Below, one piece after another: positions 28,641-42,323 of a stretch of DNA of 64,000 nt. Source of the stretch: Neocallimastix lanati (nom. inval.) (lineage: Eukaryota > Neocallimastigomycota > Neocallimastigomycetes > Neocallimastigales > Neocallimastigaceae); assembly GCA_016946835.1 (NCBI GenBank), contig JACVTC010000024.1, forward strand, positions 1,161,001-1,225,000, read 5' to 3'. The notes beneath the pieces are model-generated. The model was not told the DNA's origin. It was given only the letters and a program-made list of their open reading frames with translations, and did not search any database. A program made the position numbers and the translations under genes. Within the stretch, counting starts at the first letter, position 1; each line of letters opens with the position of its first letter.

Positions 28641-29294
28641 TTAAAAGTATTTTAAAATTTTTAATATCATTGTAATAATATATTATTATATTACTATTAT
28701 ATTTTTTCAGGTCATATATTTGTTGAATTATTTTTTGTAATTATATAACATAAATAGTTTATTTTTTTTATCTTATTATTATTAAATTAAAAGTTACACT
28801 ATAGACAGCTTCTTTATTGGTAGCATTGCTTTTTATATTTGAACTGATAGAAACTACAGGAGATACCATACAAATAAAATATATTAATAAAACTATTCTA
28901 ACAACTGCTTGTAATAATAATTCTGTTAGTAGTTATAATTATTCAGAAGATAATTATTATATATCTTTAGTATTATTCTTTTATTCAATCTCCAGCTATC
29001 AATACTACTTAATTAGAAAATACTCCAAAAAAAAAAAAAAAAAAAAGTCATAATGGTATTCGTTATGACTAATTCATTAATGTTACCTTGGAAATCTACA
29101 TTGAAATCACATATAACATTAATACATCTACACTAATGATAATAATAGTTTGGTTTTTAAATAATCAATCACAATGTACTTTCCCTAAAAATTTTTTTAC
29201 AATTCGGAAAAAGAAAAAATATTCTATTGACTAATACTATTGTAAAATGTGTATTTATGAAAAAGACATTTGGATTAATTAAATCAGAAGTAGA

Positions 29295-29348
<54 letters not shown>

Positions 29349-29605
29349 TAGTTAAAAAAATATAAGAAGAAATAATTGTAATGTTCATTTTAATTTAAAA
29401 CAAGTTGTTAAATTTCATATTTAATAATTATAATACTATGTTTTATGGTTTTATAGTTTTAATTGTAGTTTTATTTATAACAAACAAAAAAAATAATAAC
29501 AGATAAAGTCCTTTATAAATTAATCCTGAAATTCAAATATGAAAAAAAAATTAAAATAAAAATATATTATATAAAATATTGAAATTAAACAATAATAATT
29601 TATAC

Positions 29606-29652
<47 letters not shown>

Positions 29653-30160
29653 ATATTTTATAGTTTTAATAAATATAGTATTATATACAATTTTATAAAT
29701 AATAATAAATATACAATTATGTGATAAATCGTTTACTAATCAATTTTATAATGCAGAAAACCAAGGTGTCCTTACTGTGGACTGCATGGAAATGGCGAGA
29801 ATGTCTTAAAGTCAATGGTATAATCCCTTGGGATTGGCTTGATATTTTCTATTGAAGGAATGGCAAATTATATTAATAATAAATTAGTTGAGTTTAGTTT
29901 CAAGAGACATCTTTTAATAATCACTGATTCATTTTAGATTTTCCTTCAATTGAATGTTATTCGCAAAAAAAAATATATATTCCAATGATGATTTAAATCT
30001 TTCGAAATATTATAGTAATTTGAATATATTTTTAAACAACAACTATTTATATCTATAAAAATACACTTTCAAAGCATGATGGAAATAATACTGAATTTAT
30101 TAACACTTCTTCAGTGTAAATTAAGAAACAATAAATGAAATAAAGATAATATAAGTGTAA

Positions 30161-30192
<32 letters not shown>

Positions 30193-30219
30193 TAAAAAAG
30201 AATAAAAAATAGGCTTGTA
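28641..30219. other. Decayed sequence with long A-tracts
   Basis: A plus-strand frame at 28817-29053 (starting VALLFIFELIETTG) and a zinc-knuckle-like CPYCGLHGNGEN near 29767-29806 look like retroelement scraps, but they do not form a consistent order. Long A homopolymers lie at about 29299-29346 and 29608-29650. No intact gene was found. Confidence 0.45.
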
Positions 30220-30445
30220 AAAGCTAATTCCATGATTACTCAAAAAATTGGATAATATTCTTATTTATGTATTCAGTGCTATTATCAAATTAAAAAGTTT
30301 TAATAGGAATATTATATAAATTAGAAGTTAATTTATAAAATTCAATAAATTTATTATAGACATCAGATTTATTATTAAAAAGCCATCAAGGAAAGAAAGG
30401 TTAGTAGTTATAACCTTGAAAGAAATTTCTAGTTTACTAACAACA
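30220..30445 (-). pseudogene. Copia integrase fragment
   Basis: The minus strand reads NNKSDVYNKFIEFYKLTSN, then FDNSTEYINKNIIQFF, with stops and shifts. This corresponds to the copia integrase core region (the second catalytic Asp in an xDNGTEYxN context). Only about 220 bases are recognisable. Confidence 0.6.
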
Positions 30446-30450
30446 TTAGG

Positions 30451-31396
30451 ATGGACCAGTTTAAAAGTTGGGTAGTGATTAAAAAGATTCAGAAGAAGAA
30501 AACGGTTTCAAATGTTAACAGAAAGTATGATATTAAGATGGAAGATCCAGAATTATTGAAAAAAAAAAAAAAATTAAAAATTATTGAAAAAAAAAATAAA
30601 ATTAATAATAATAATAATAATAATGAAAATAATCAATACGATATTCTCCAAGAAGATTTTTATGAAAGGAAAACTGAGCAGTGGGATCAACTAATAGATA
30701 TTGTTTTTAGCTCAATATTTGATCCAGTAAATTATAAATGGTATTAATAATATAAATATATTTAAAAAAAAAAAAAATTTTTTTATCATTTTTATTATTA
30801 TTAGTATAAAATTATTATAATTACTATTGTTGCAATTATTATAATTATTATTGTTATAAATTATTACTATTAATTATCATTAATTATTAATAATTATTAT
30901 TTTAATTTTTATTTTTAATAATATCATTAATATTATTTTTTTATCTTTTTTTTAAAAAAAAAAAAAAAAATTAAGATAAATTAAAATATAAAAAATTATA
31001 TAAAATACGAATAATATATAAAATTAAATAAAAATTAAATATATTAAAAGTAATAAGAAAGTGATATTGATTCCAAATGATATAGATGAAGAAAATCAGG
31101 AAGAATTTAAAAGTATTGGTTTAGAAATTGTGGATATTTATGAAGAAAATGAAACTGAAAATACTCATATAGTAACATATTATTCTTTTGCAATTCATAA
31201 TTTTAATAATTATTTTAGTTTTTACGCTATGGTATAAATAATATATTAAAATATATATATGTATATAATAAGTTTATTATTATCCAAATAGAACAAATAA
31301 ACGATATTTATCTTGAAAAATCGAAAATGGGAATATATTTTTATTAATGATGATAATGCCGATAATGATGACGATTTTTCAATTACAATTTCTGCC
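30451..31396 (+). CDS. Unrecognised spliced gene, possibly broken
   Basis: An exon ending at 30740 (…EQWDQLIDIVFSSIFDPVNYK) can be joined in matching phase to 31051-31231, which begins NKKVILIPNDIDEENQEEF and continues KSIGLEIVDIYEENETENTH, via a GT..AG intron of 310 bases. A further exon starting about 31273 (QINDIYLEKSK) then needs a one-base shift to reach WEYIFINDDNADNDDDFSI and later codons. The start is uncertain: Met at 30451 or at 30538. The front part holds poly-Lys and poly-Asn runs. The acidic, protein-like composition and consistent splice phase support a real gene. The late frame shift suggests decay or a sequence error. I do not recognise the family. Confidence 0.35.
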
Positions 31397-31950
31397 AGAT
31401 TTGCTATATCCATAAGAAATGTTAATAATTTATCTTTCTCATAGGTTAAAGGTAAAGTTAAAATAAAATATAATCCTTTAGTATAAAACAAAATAATATT
31501 TATTGATATTATTATACTTAATTTAATTATATAATAATAATAATATTATTACTATTATTATTATTATTATTATTATATAAAAATTAATATACACATAAAG
31601 ACATAAAGAAATAAAATGAAATAAAATAAAAAAGCATTAATACATTTTAATGAAGATTCTGAAAAAAAATAAAAAAATGACAAGTTTATTAAACAAGTTA
31701 AATTATTAATAATGGTTAAGTAATGCTTAGAATTTAAAAAAAAAAAAATAATAATAATAATATAAATTTAATTGCCTAATATATATTTTACGTTAAAATT
31801 AAAAATAAATAGTTAATAAAATAAAAATATAAATATTCAAAATTTTATACTATTTTTTTTTTTAAAAAATAAATAAATAAAATAAAATTATAAACAATAT
31901 ATTAATTATTTAAGATATTATAAACTAATTAAAAATAAAAAAAAATTAAT

Positions 31951-32135
31951 TTGTACAACCCATTTCCAATCATTTAAATTGGTTAATTAAATTTTTAAAA
32001 AATTTAAATATCGAATAGGAAAAATATATTTTTTATATATATATATTAAATTTAAAAAAAATAATTTTTTAATAATATATATTTTGTTAAATTTAAAAAA
32101 AATAATTTTTTAATAATATATATTTTGTTAAATAT
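31951..32135. repeat. Direct repeat, right copy, with an internal tandem duplication
   Basis: Partner of 28441-28640. Its distal part contains two near-perfect copies of a roughly 41-bp unit (TAAATTT, then AAAATAATTTTTTAATAATA; 32050-32131). Confidence 0.55.
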
Positions 32136-32770
32136 TAACAAATATATTTAAATATTTAACCAGTGTAGAATTATAATTTTATTTATAAAATAAATACTAT
32201 AAATAATTTATTTTTTTCCTTCTTTTTTTTTTTTTTTTTTGCAAAATATTTGAAATTATAATATATCTTTTAAAAATTGAAAATATTTTTTTAAAAAAAA
32301 TATATAAAATATTTTTAAAAAAAAATTTATTATACGAATATATATTTATATTAACATATATAAAAAAGATTATTAATGAATAAAATTGAAAATTTTTAAA
32401 TTAAAAAAATTAAAAAAAAAAATTAAAATAAAAATATACTATTATATTATATAAAAACGGATAAACTGTAAAAAACATCAAATAAATATTTTATGTATTA
32501 AGTTTCAGCTAATATTTTTTATAATTTAAAAAAATGTTCAGAAAAAATCCAATTTATTATAATATTTTAATTTGATTCTATTATTTAATATTAAAAAGTT
32601 TTCCATTCAAAATCATTAGCTGAAAAAATTAAAGCTATTTCACGTATACATATCTATTTTATTACTTTATATTATAATACGTAACAGAAATTATTTAATT
32701 CACAAAAAAATTGTGGATGAGTCATTAATTTTTTTTTTTTTTTTTTGAATTAAATTTTCATAGGCAAATG

Positions 32771-32803
<33 letters not shown>

Positions 32804-34126
32804 ACTATTCTTCATAGCCATTTTTAATTTAAAAATATTTAAAATTTAAAGAGTTTTATTCTAATCCATAATAACTTTTTTTATAACATAATATTCAAAT
32901 TATTTAACAATTATTTATATATATTTTATAATTATCTAAAATAAATATACAAAATTGTTATATTTGTTGTATATATAATATATTAATATAATTATTGAAA
33001 TATTTATTATTTTTTAAAAAGTACTATAATAATTAATTTTATAGTATTATATTATATATTATAATTTTTTTTTTTAATTTTAATTTTTTTTTTTTTTTTT
33101 TACAAAAAGGAAATTTATGATTGCTCCAAATGGTTTTGCCACAATGGTACAATTATTAAGTTTTTTGACCATAAAATTACAATAATATAAAAAAATATTT
33201 ATACTAATATAACTAATATAAATTATATTTAAATATAATTTTGAATAATTGACACATAATTAAGAAACTATTATTATTATTATTATTATTATTGTTATTA
33301 TTATTATTATTTATTATTAATTATTATTATTATTATTATTTATTATTTATTATTATTATTATTTATTATTTATTATTTATTATTTATTATTATTATTATT
33401 ATTTATTATTTAATATTATTATTATTGTTGTTATTATTATTGTTGTTGTTATTATTATTTTTCTTTAAATAAAAAGATGTTTAATAATTTAGAATATAGA
33501 AATATTAATTTTCTTCTATTTCACTTCAAAATTAATATTTTATCAAAATTATTAATTACTAATTATTAAATTGAAGTCTTATTTTAATATTTATATTTAT
33601 TTTAAAAAAAAATTTATTTATTTTTATATATTGATAGATATTAATTTTTATTTTTATGTTTTACTTTATATTAGTAAAAAAAAATAAAATTTATATATCT
33701 TAAAAAGAGTAACATTAATAAACGCAATATTAACAAACAAGCAAGCAAATAAATAAAAAAGCAATGATAATAATATCAATAATCATAATAAAATATACCA
33801 TAAAAAAAAGAAATATTAAAAAAAGAATTAACAAAAAGAAGAAAAAAAATTACGTAAAATATTAAATTTGAAATTAACATAAAAAATTTTTATAAAAAAA
33901 TATATTAAATAATTATGAAAAAAAAAATTTTTTTTTGTATAAATTTTAATAACAATAATATATGATAATAATAAATAATAAATAATAGTAATGAATATTA
34001 ATAATGAATAATAATATAATTATATTAATAAAATCATGAAATTTTTATTTTTTAATAAAATTAAAATATTTTAACAATATAAATACAATGTATAATACTA
34101 TATATAATATTTTTATAAAAACAAAA

Positions 34127-34159
<33 letters not shown>

Positions 34160-34945
34160 AAAACGAAATTTTTATTTTTAGTAATTCCCATGTTAAATAA
34201 TGATTTGTTTAAGAATAATTTTAAAATTAAACATTAAAATAGAAGAAAAAAAAAAGTTTTTAAAATATATGTATGATTTTATTTCAAAAACTTATAATAA
34301 AATAAAATTATATTAATTTCTTTTTTTTTTTTTTTGCTTTTTTTTTTTTTTTTTGTTATTATTATTCATAATTATTATTTATTATTTATTATTTATTATT
34401 TAACCTTAAATAATATATGTGTTCTAAAAAATTAACTAATTAATAATAAATAAAATGTAATTAAAAAAAATTTAATTAAAAAAATAATTACACATAAATA
34501 AAAATCATGTTTTTTTTTTTTTTTTAATTTTATATTTTATTTATTTATTTATTTATATTTGCCCATTTTAATTGGAAATTAAAATATGGAAAAAGTTTAA
34601 TTATTATAAAAATATAAAATAATTATTAATCAAAATTCATTAAAAAAAAAAAAAAATAAAAAATATATAAAATTTTTTAGATTTAGCAATATTAAAAATA
34701 AAAAAAATGGATGAATAATATTTAATAATACTATTTAATTATATATTTTTATATTTACTTTGATTATATTTTTTTTTATTTTATTTTTGATTAAAAATAA
34801 TATTATTAATATAATATTATTCATATATTTGTTGTTAATATTATTATATTTATTAATTTATTTATTTTATAATTAATATTTACCATTTATTTATTTATTT
34901 TTTTATATATTCTTTTTTTTTTTTTTATACATGATAAAATGCAAT

Positions 34946-34993
<48 letters not shown>

Positions 34994-35205
34994 CAATTAA
35001 TCATTAAAATATATATTATATAAATATACCAGATTTTTATATCAATAATAAAAATATAGTAAAAAGATAGAAAAATTAGAAAGAAAAAAAAATAGAATAA
35101 TAATATAATACATTTTTTTTATAAAATAAAAAAAAAAATTGAAGATTAAGAAAGAATATTTAATAAATAAAGTATTATTTTTTTCAAAAAAAAAAAAAAA
35201 ATAAA
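32136..35205. other. Gene-free AT-rich region upstream of the first MATE gene
   Basis: Includes a (TTA)n microsatellite with TTG variants at about 33267-33462 and many long A/T tracts. ATTATTTAATTCACAAAA near 32689-32706 is shared with the tandem repeat at 38.06 kb. No coding region could be supported. Confidence 0.6.
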
Positions 35206-36537
35206 ATGGGAATAAAATTATCAGAACATTTCGACTATTCAAAATTACTAAAATTCACTTTTCCAACAATTATAATGATGATTTTTACATCATTATATGG
35301 TATTGTGGATGGTATTTTTGTTTCAAATTTTGCTGGAAGTGATTCTTTTGCTGCTATTAACATCGTATGGCCTCTTATTATGGTATTTAGTTCTGTGGGA
35401 TATATGGTTGGTACTGGTGGAAGTGCCTTAGTTTCAAAAACTTTAGGTGAAGAGAAAAAAGAAAAAGCCAATAGATACTTCTCAATGCTTATTTATTTTG
35501 AAATATTATTAGGTATTGTTCTTTCTTTGATTGGATTCTTTATTGTAAGACCATTATCCGAATTAATGGGTGCTGAAGGGGATATATTAGAGTTTGGTGT
35601 CCTCTATGGAAAAATATTACTTCTTCCATTACCCGCTTATGTTCTTCAAAAATCTTTCCAAAGTTTTATGGTGGCAGCTGAAAAACCAAAATTGGGTTTA
35701 TTAATTACAGTATTAGCCGGTTTTACTAATATGTTTTTTGATTTCTTATTCATTTATGTTTTTGGCATGGGTATTGAGGGTGCTGCCATTGCTACTGCTA
35801 TTAGTCAATGTGTTGGTGGTATAGCTCCATTAATCTATTTCATGTGTGAAAACAGTACTCATTTCCGCCTTGTTATGACTCCTCTTGAAATGAAACCAAT
35901 TTCAAAATCTTGCCTAAATGGTATATCTGAAATGATGATGAATATGTCTTTATCTATTGTCAATATGTTATACAACTATCAATTATTAAGAATTGCTGGT
36001 TCAGGAGGTGTTGTTGCCTATGGTATCATACAATATGTTGCTTATACTTTTGAATGTTTCTTTACTGGCTATTCTAATGGTTCAGCTCCAATTATTAGTT
36101 TTCATTATGGTGCTAAAAATACTGATGAATTAAAAAATTTATTCAAAAGAGGTATGACAGTCATCTTCTTCTCTTCATTTATACTCTTTGGAAGTGCTGA
36201 ACTTTCAGCCCCTATGCTTGCAAAAATTTTTGTTGGTTATGATGATGAATTATACTATTTAGCCGTTCCTGCTATTAGAATATACTTTATATTTTTCTTA
36301 ATTACAGGATATAATATCTTTACTTCATCCTTATTTACAGGTCTTAATAATGGTATTGTATCTGCTATCATTTCAATTTCAAGAACTTTAATTTTTGAAA
36401 CTACTATGATTTTAGTATTACCTATCATTTTCGGTTTAAATGGTATTTGGATGGCTGTTTCATCAGCTGAGGGAATTACATTACTTGTTACATTTACATT
36501 ACTTATTTTAAATAGAAAGAAATACCACTATTTCTAA
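35206..36537 (+). CDS. MATE-family multidrug/toxin efflux transporter, copy 1
   Basis: An uninterrupted frame of 443 residues, the usual length for a MATE transporter, with about twelve hydrophobic segments in two homologous halves. The N-terminal half contains KFTFPTIIMMIFTSLYG, then GIFVSNFAGS, GTGGSALVSKTLGEEKKEKA and GAAIATAISQ. The C-terminal half has the equivalent GLNNGIVSAIISISRTL. MATE proteins are Na+- or H+-coupled antiporters that export cationic organic compounds across membranes. The sequence resembles the bacterial (Firmicutes-type) branch. It has no introns although neighbouring host genes do, which fits acquisition from rumen bacteria; that is inference. The start has A at -3. 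A paralogue lies 2.2 kb downstream on the same strand. Substrate unknown. Confidence 0.9.
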   Translation: MGIKLSEHFDYSKLLKFTFPTIIMMIFTSLYGIVDGIFVSNFAGSDSFAAINIVWPLIMVFSSVGYMVGTGGSALVSKTLGEEKKEKANRYFSMLIYFEILLGIVLSLIGFFIVRPLSELMGAEGDILEFGVLYGKILLLPLPAYVLQKSFQSFMVAAEKPKLGLLITVLAGFTNMFFDFLFIYVFGMGIEGAAIATAISQCVGGIAPLIYFMCENSTHFRLVMTPLEMKPISKSCLNGISEMMMNMSLSIVNMLYNYQLLRIAGSGGVVAYGIIQYVAYTFECFFTGYSNGSAPIISFHYGAKNTDELKNLFKRGMTVIFFSSFILFGSAELSAPMLAKIFVGYDDELYYLAVPAIRIYFIFFLITGYNIFTSSLFTGLNNGIVSAIISISRTLIFETTMILVLPIIFGLNGIWMAVSSAEGITLLVTFTLLILNRKKYHYF

Positions 36538-36626
36538 ATAAAATAATAATAATAATAATAAAAACTTAGAAATAAATTTATTAAGTAAATACAGTTTTTT
36601 ATTTTTTCTGTAAGTTTATTTAAAAA

Positions 36627-36666
<40 letters not shown>

Positions 36667-37431
36667 TACATAATTAATCAAAAAAACATTCTTATACACC
36701 TACATAGATATTATAAATTACCAGTCAATTTATTTATTCTATCCAATATTCAATAATTAAACTAGCAAATTTTATATAATATTCATTAAGATAATATATA
36801 TTTTCTTTAAAATCTTTTTTTTTTTACAAAAAAAAAAAAGAAAAAAAATCTAAAAAAAATTAAAACCCCTACACATATATGAATATATATAAGAAGAATG
36901 AATTATATTAATGAAATAAATAATAATATTTATATAGGAAAGTATTATTAAAACTTTATATAATTCACATCATGTAGGTATTAATTTTTGAATTTTTGAA
37001 TTTTCAGCTTTATTATAAAAATTTTTAAATTTAAATTATTTATTTATATATTTATATGCTATTTATTTATTTATTATTTATTTATTTATATATATATTTA
37101 TTATTTATTTCTTCTTTTACTTGAAAAATAATTGTAATAAAATTTAAAATTATAAAAATTTCTAATTAAAAATAAAAATATAACTAATAAAAAATATATA
37201 TATATAATAAAATATAATAAAATAAAATAAAAAAAGAAGATTCTTCAATTATAAATATATATATATATATATATATTTTTTTTTTTTCTATAATAAAAAT
37301 TTTTCTATAAAAAAAAACTTTTCTTGACTGTAGTTGTTTTAGAAGTGGCTTATATAAACAATTAGTTTAATTATACATTAATTATGTATTTTTTTTTTTT
37401 TTGAACTATTCAAATTTATATAATTATACAC
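36538..37431. other. Intergenic between MATE copies
   Basis: AT-rich with (TA)n near 36643-36668 and 37256-37275. No gene was seen. Confidence 0.6.
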
Positions 37432-37565
37432 GTGTGTAAAGGGAGTGAGGCATTTCGCCAGGTTGCATTTCGTCATTTTCTGAAAGCATGTGACGTATAA
37501 AAAAATAGGGCATTTCGACAAATTGTAATAATTCTTCAAGTTGCATTTCACCAAGTTGAAAATTA

Positions 37566-37597
<32 letters not shown>

Positions 37598-37797
37598 AAT
37601 TAAATATTATTAATATTGAATAAAAACAATTTAAAAAAAAATTATTTTAATATTTATTTATTCATTTATTTATATAAATACTACACTTGTCGAAATACAA
37701 CCTGGCGAAATGCAACTTTTTTATACTACGCCACTTGGCGAAATGCAACTTTTTTATACTACGCCACTTGGCGAAATGCAACTTTCCAGTGTGTAAA
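37432..37797. mobile_element. Mutator-like miniature element between the MATE genes
   Basis: A perfect 9-bp duplication GTGTGTAAA (37432-37440 and 37789-37797) flanks a 348-bp element. Its ends read inward GGGAGTGAGGCATTTCGCCA and TGGAAAGTTGCATTTCGCCA. The interior holds several copies of TGCATTTCG in both orientations. The right arm carries a 33-bp unit (CTACGCCACTTGGCGAAATG plus a T-rich part) repeated in tandem. A 65-codon frame through it is a by-product of the repeat. Confidence 0.8.
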
Positions 37798-38059
37798 TAT
37801 TAATAAATTTTAAAAATAATTCTAAAACTTACTATATAATCAATATTTAATACAAAATTACATTTATATGTTTTAAAAATAATTTTATTTTTTTTAATAA
37901 AAGTTATAATTATATATATTATTATAGTTAACATTAGTAATATTATATTTACTATTAATGAAAATTCTTTAAAAATTTTTAATATGATAATTATTAATAT
38001 TAAAGAATTTTATAAATAGTAAATTTTTTTTATTATTATTAATAAAAAAAAAATAAAAA

Positions 38060-38300
38060 ATAAAAACTAATCTATAAAGCATAACTGAAATTATTTAATT
38101 CACAAAAGAATTGCGTATGAGTATTTTTTTTATTATTATTATTATTATTAATAAAAAAAAATAATAATAAAAAATAAAAACTAATCTATAAAGCATAACT
38201 GAAATTATTTAATTCACAAAAAAATTGTGTATGAGTATTTTTTTTTTTTTATTAATAAAAAAAAAAATAAAAAAAAAAACTAATCTATAAAGTTTCTATT
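38060..38300. repeat. Tandem repeat of about 110 bp
   Basis: The block AAAACTAATCTATAAAGCAT, then AACTGAAATTATTTAATTCAC, then TGAGTATTTTTTT, followed by a variable (ATT)n/poly-A part, occurs twice. A third copy starts at about 38279 and breaks off after CTATAAAG. A related piece lies near 32.69 kb, also upstream of a MATE gene. Confidence 0.7.
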
Positions 38301-38469
38301 TAAATATTTTAATTACAGAAAAAAAAATAATAATAATAATTTAAAAATTCTTTTAATATGGATATACAATGATAATATATTAAATAATATATGAACTGCA
38401 AATGAAAAACTTTGTTATTATAAATATAATATATAAATTTTATTCTTTTAATATAATATAATATATTTT

Positions 38470-38500
<31 letters not shown>

Positions 38501-38739
38501 TTAAAAAAATTTTTTTTTTTAAAATCAATAAATATATAAATACATAAATAAATTTGAAAATCAAATAAAATTTTTCTTTTTAAAATAAAAAAATATATAT
38601 TTAAAATTTTTAATGAAACGTATAAAAAATATATTTAATTATAAAGAGTAATCACTGTTACTTTTTATTAATATTACAAAAAAAGGATACCACATAATTT
38701 TTAATTTAAAATAGAAATAATATATAGTATTATATCAAA

Positions 38740-40071
38740 ATGGGAATAAAATTATCAGAACATTTCAATTTTTCAAAATTATTAAAATTTACTTTTCCAA
38801 CAATAATTATGATGATTTTTACTTCATTATATGGTGTTGTGGATGGTATTTTTATTTCAAATTTTGCTGGAAGTGAACCTTTTGCCGCTATAAATATAGT
38901 ATGGCCAATTATTATGCTATTTAGTACAGTAGGTTTTATGGTTGGAACCGGAGGAAGCGCTTTAGTTTCAAAAACTTTAGGTGAAGAAAAAAAAGAAAAA
39001 GCTAAACAGTATTTTTCAATGCTTATATATTTTGAAATCATTGTAGGTATAATATTTTCAGTTATTGGTATATTTACATTAAGACCAATATCTATATTAA
39101 TGGGTGCGGAAGGTAACATTTTGGACGAAGGTGTAGCGTATGGGAAAATATTATTAATTCCATTAACAGCATTTATTCTTCAAAATTCATTTCAAAGTTT
39201 CATGGTTGCTGCTGAAAGACCTAAATTAGGTTTATTGATTACTGTTATAGCAGGTTTAGCAAATATATTTTTTGACTTTTTACTTGTTTATGTTTTTGAT
39301 TTGGGTATTACGGGTGCTGCTATTGCTACTGCCATTAGTCAATTTGCAGGTGGTTTAATTCCATTAATTTTCTTCATGTTTAAAAATAGTACAAATTATC
39401 GTCTTGTTAAAACTGGTCTTGAAATTAAACCAATTGCTAAAGCGTGTTTAAATGGTCTCTCTGAAATGATGATGAATATTTCGTTATCTCTTGTTAATAT
39501 GTTATATAACTATCAATTATTAAAAATTGAAGGTCCTAACGGTGTTATCGCCTACGGTATTATCATGTATGTTAGTTTTATTTTTGTAGGTACGTTCCTT
39601 GGTTATTCTAATGGTTCAGCACCAATTGTAAGTTTTCATTTTGGTGCAAAAAATACAGATGAATTAAAGAATTTACTTAAGAGAAGTTTAGTGATCATAT
39701 TCCTTGGTTCTATTATTCTTACTGGAATAGGAGAAGCTGCTGCACCTCTCTTATCTTTAATATTTGTTGGTTATGATAATCATTTGTATGAATTTACACT
39801 TAAAGCCATTCGAATATACTTTATCTCTTTTATAATTTTGGGATACAATATTTACGCTTCAGCCTTCTTTACAGGCCTTAATAATGGTATTGTTTCTGCT
39901 ATTATTTCAATATCAAGAACCTTAGTATTTGAAATCACCATGATTTTCGTATTACCCATTTTCTTTGGTGTTACTGGTATTTGGATGGCTGTTTCATTTG
40001 CTGAATTATTATCACTAATTGTTTCTATTGTATTACTGATATTAAATAGAAAGAAATATGATTACTTTTAA
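38740..40071 (+). CDS. MATE-family multidrug/toxin efflux transporter, copy 2
   Basis: 443 residues, the same length as copy 1 and intronless. In the first 100 residues I count 12 differences from copy 1, nearly all conservative (for example Asp/Asn, Ile/Val, Tyr/Phe). Divergence is higher in the last third. The same two-half MATE layout is present, with FAGSEPFAAINIVWP, GTGGSALVSKTLGEEKKEKA, GAAIATAISQFAGG and GLNNGIVSAIISISRTL. It was very probably derived from the same acquired ancestor by local duplication. Both copies stay open with purely conservative change, which suggests selection on both. Confidence 0.9.
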   Translation: MGIKLSEHFNFSKLLKFTFPTIIMMIFTSLYGVVDGIFISNFAGSEPFAAINIVWPIIMLFSTVGFMVGTGGSALVSKTLGEEKKEKAKQYFSMLIYFEIIVGIIFSVIGIFTLRPISILMGAEGNILDEGVAYGKILLIPLTAFILQNSFQSFMVAAERPKLGLLITVIAGLANIFFDFLLVYVFDLGITGAAIATAISQFAGGLIPLIFFMFKNSTNYRLVKTGLEIKPIAKACLNGLSEMMMNISLSLVNMLYNYQLLKIEGPNGVIAYGIIMYVSFIFVGTFLGYSNGSAPIVSFHFGAKNTDELKNLLKRSLVIIFLGSIILTGIGEAAAPLLSLIFVGYDNHLYEFTLKAIRIYFISFIILGYNIYASAFFTGLNNGIVSAIISISRTLVFEITMIFVLPIFFGVTGIWMAVSFAELLSLIVSIVLLILNRKKYDYF

Positions 40072-41961
<1,890 letters not shown>

Positions 41962-42036
41962 GATTAAGAGTCTCAGTTGACTCATATTATTTATTATTAA
42001 AAGTACTTAATTAATTCGCTTCACCGCTCCGAAATC

Positions 42037-42295
42037 ATGCAAGACTTTAACTTAGCTAAGGACCAACGCCTCCATGGAAAATCCAACTTTAATGAGTGGA
42101 AATTCCTTATTGACAATGCCGCTAAACGTCAAGGTATTAAGGAATTCATGGAAGTCGACGTCGTTGGAAAACTTAATGATGTAGGTTTTAATTACAACCC
42201 CAATGACAACGATGTTATCAACAAGGTAACTACTAAATTAATTACCAAAATGTTACCGCAAGCTCCTGCCGCACCTATTCGAAACAATAATGCTG
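42037..42295 (+). CDS. Copia gag-pol, N-terminal part before the gypsy insertion
   Basis: The frame starts 75 bases after the 5' LTR and encodes MQDFNLAKDQRLHGKSNF, then NEWKF, the usual N terminus of a copia Gag. It breaks off after 86 codons where the gypsy LTR begins. The next stop is within the inserted LTR. The same frame resumes at 48245 in copia sequence (EVNRNNNVDINTQL), so the host frame was open when the insertion occurred. Confidence 0.85.
42291..42295 (+). repeat. Target site duplication TGCTG (left)
   Basis: TGCTG precedes the gypsy 5' LTR and recurs at 48240-48244 after the 3' LTR. This defines the insertion precisely. Confidence 0.97.
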
Positions 42296-42323
42296 TGTAA
42301 CGAAATCTTCAGTTAGTAAAATT

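Noticed and set aside
29760-29810. Plus-strand zinc knuckle CPYCGLHGNGEN
   Set aside because: The required His is Asn and the last Cys is out of frame. No Gag context was found, and the nearby integrase scrap is on the other strand.
33110-33152. Possible micro-exon between CAAAAAG and a following GTACAATT
   Set aside because: A single short stretch (FMIAPNGFATM) with splice-like borders but no partner exon within reach.
37616-37813. 65-codon frame with repeated WRNATFLYYAT
   Set aside because: It is the 33-bp tandem unit of the Mutator-like miniature element read in frame.
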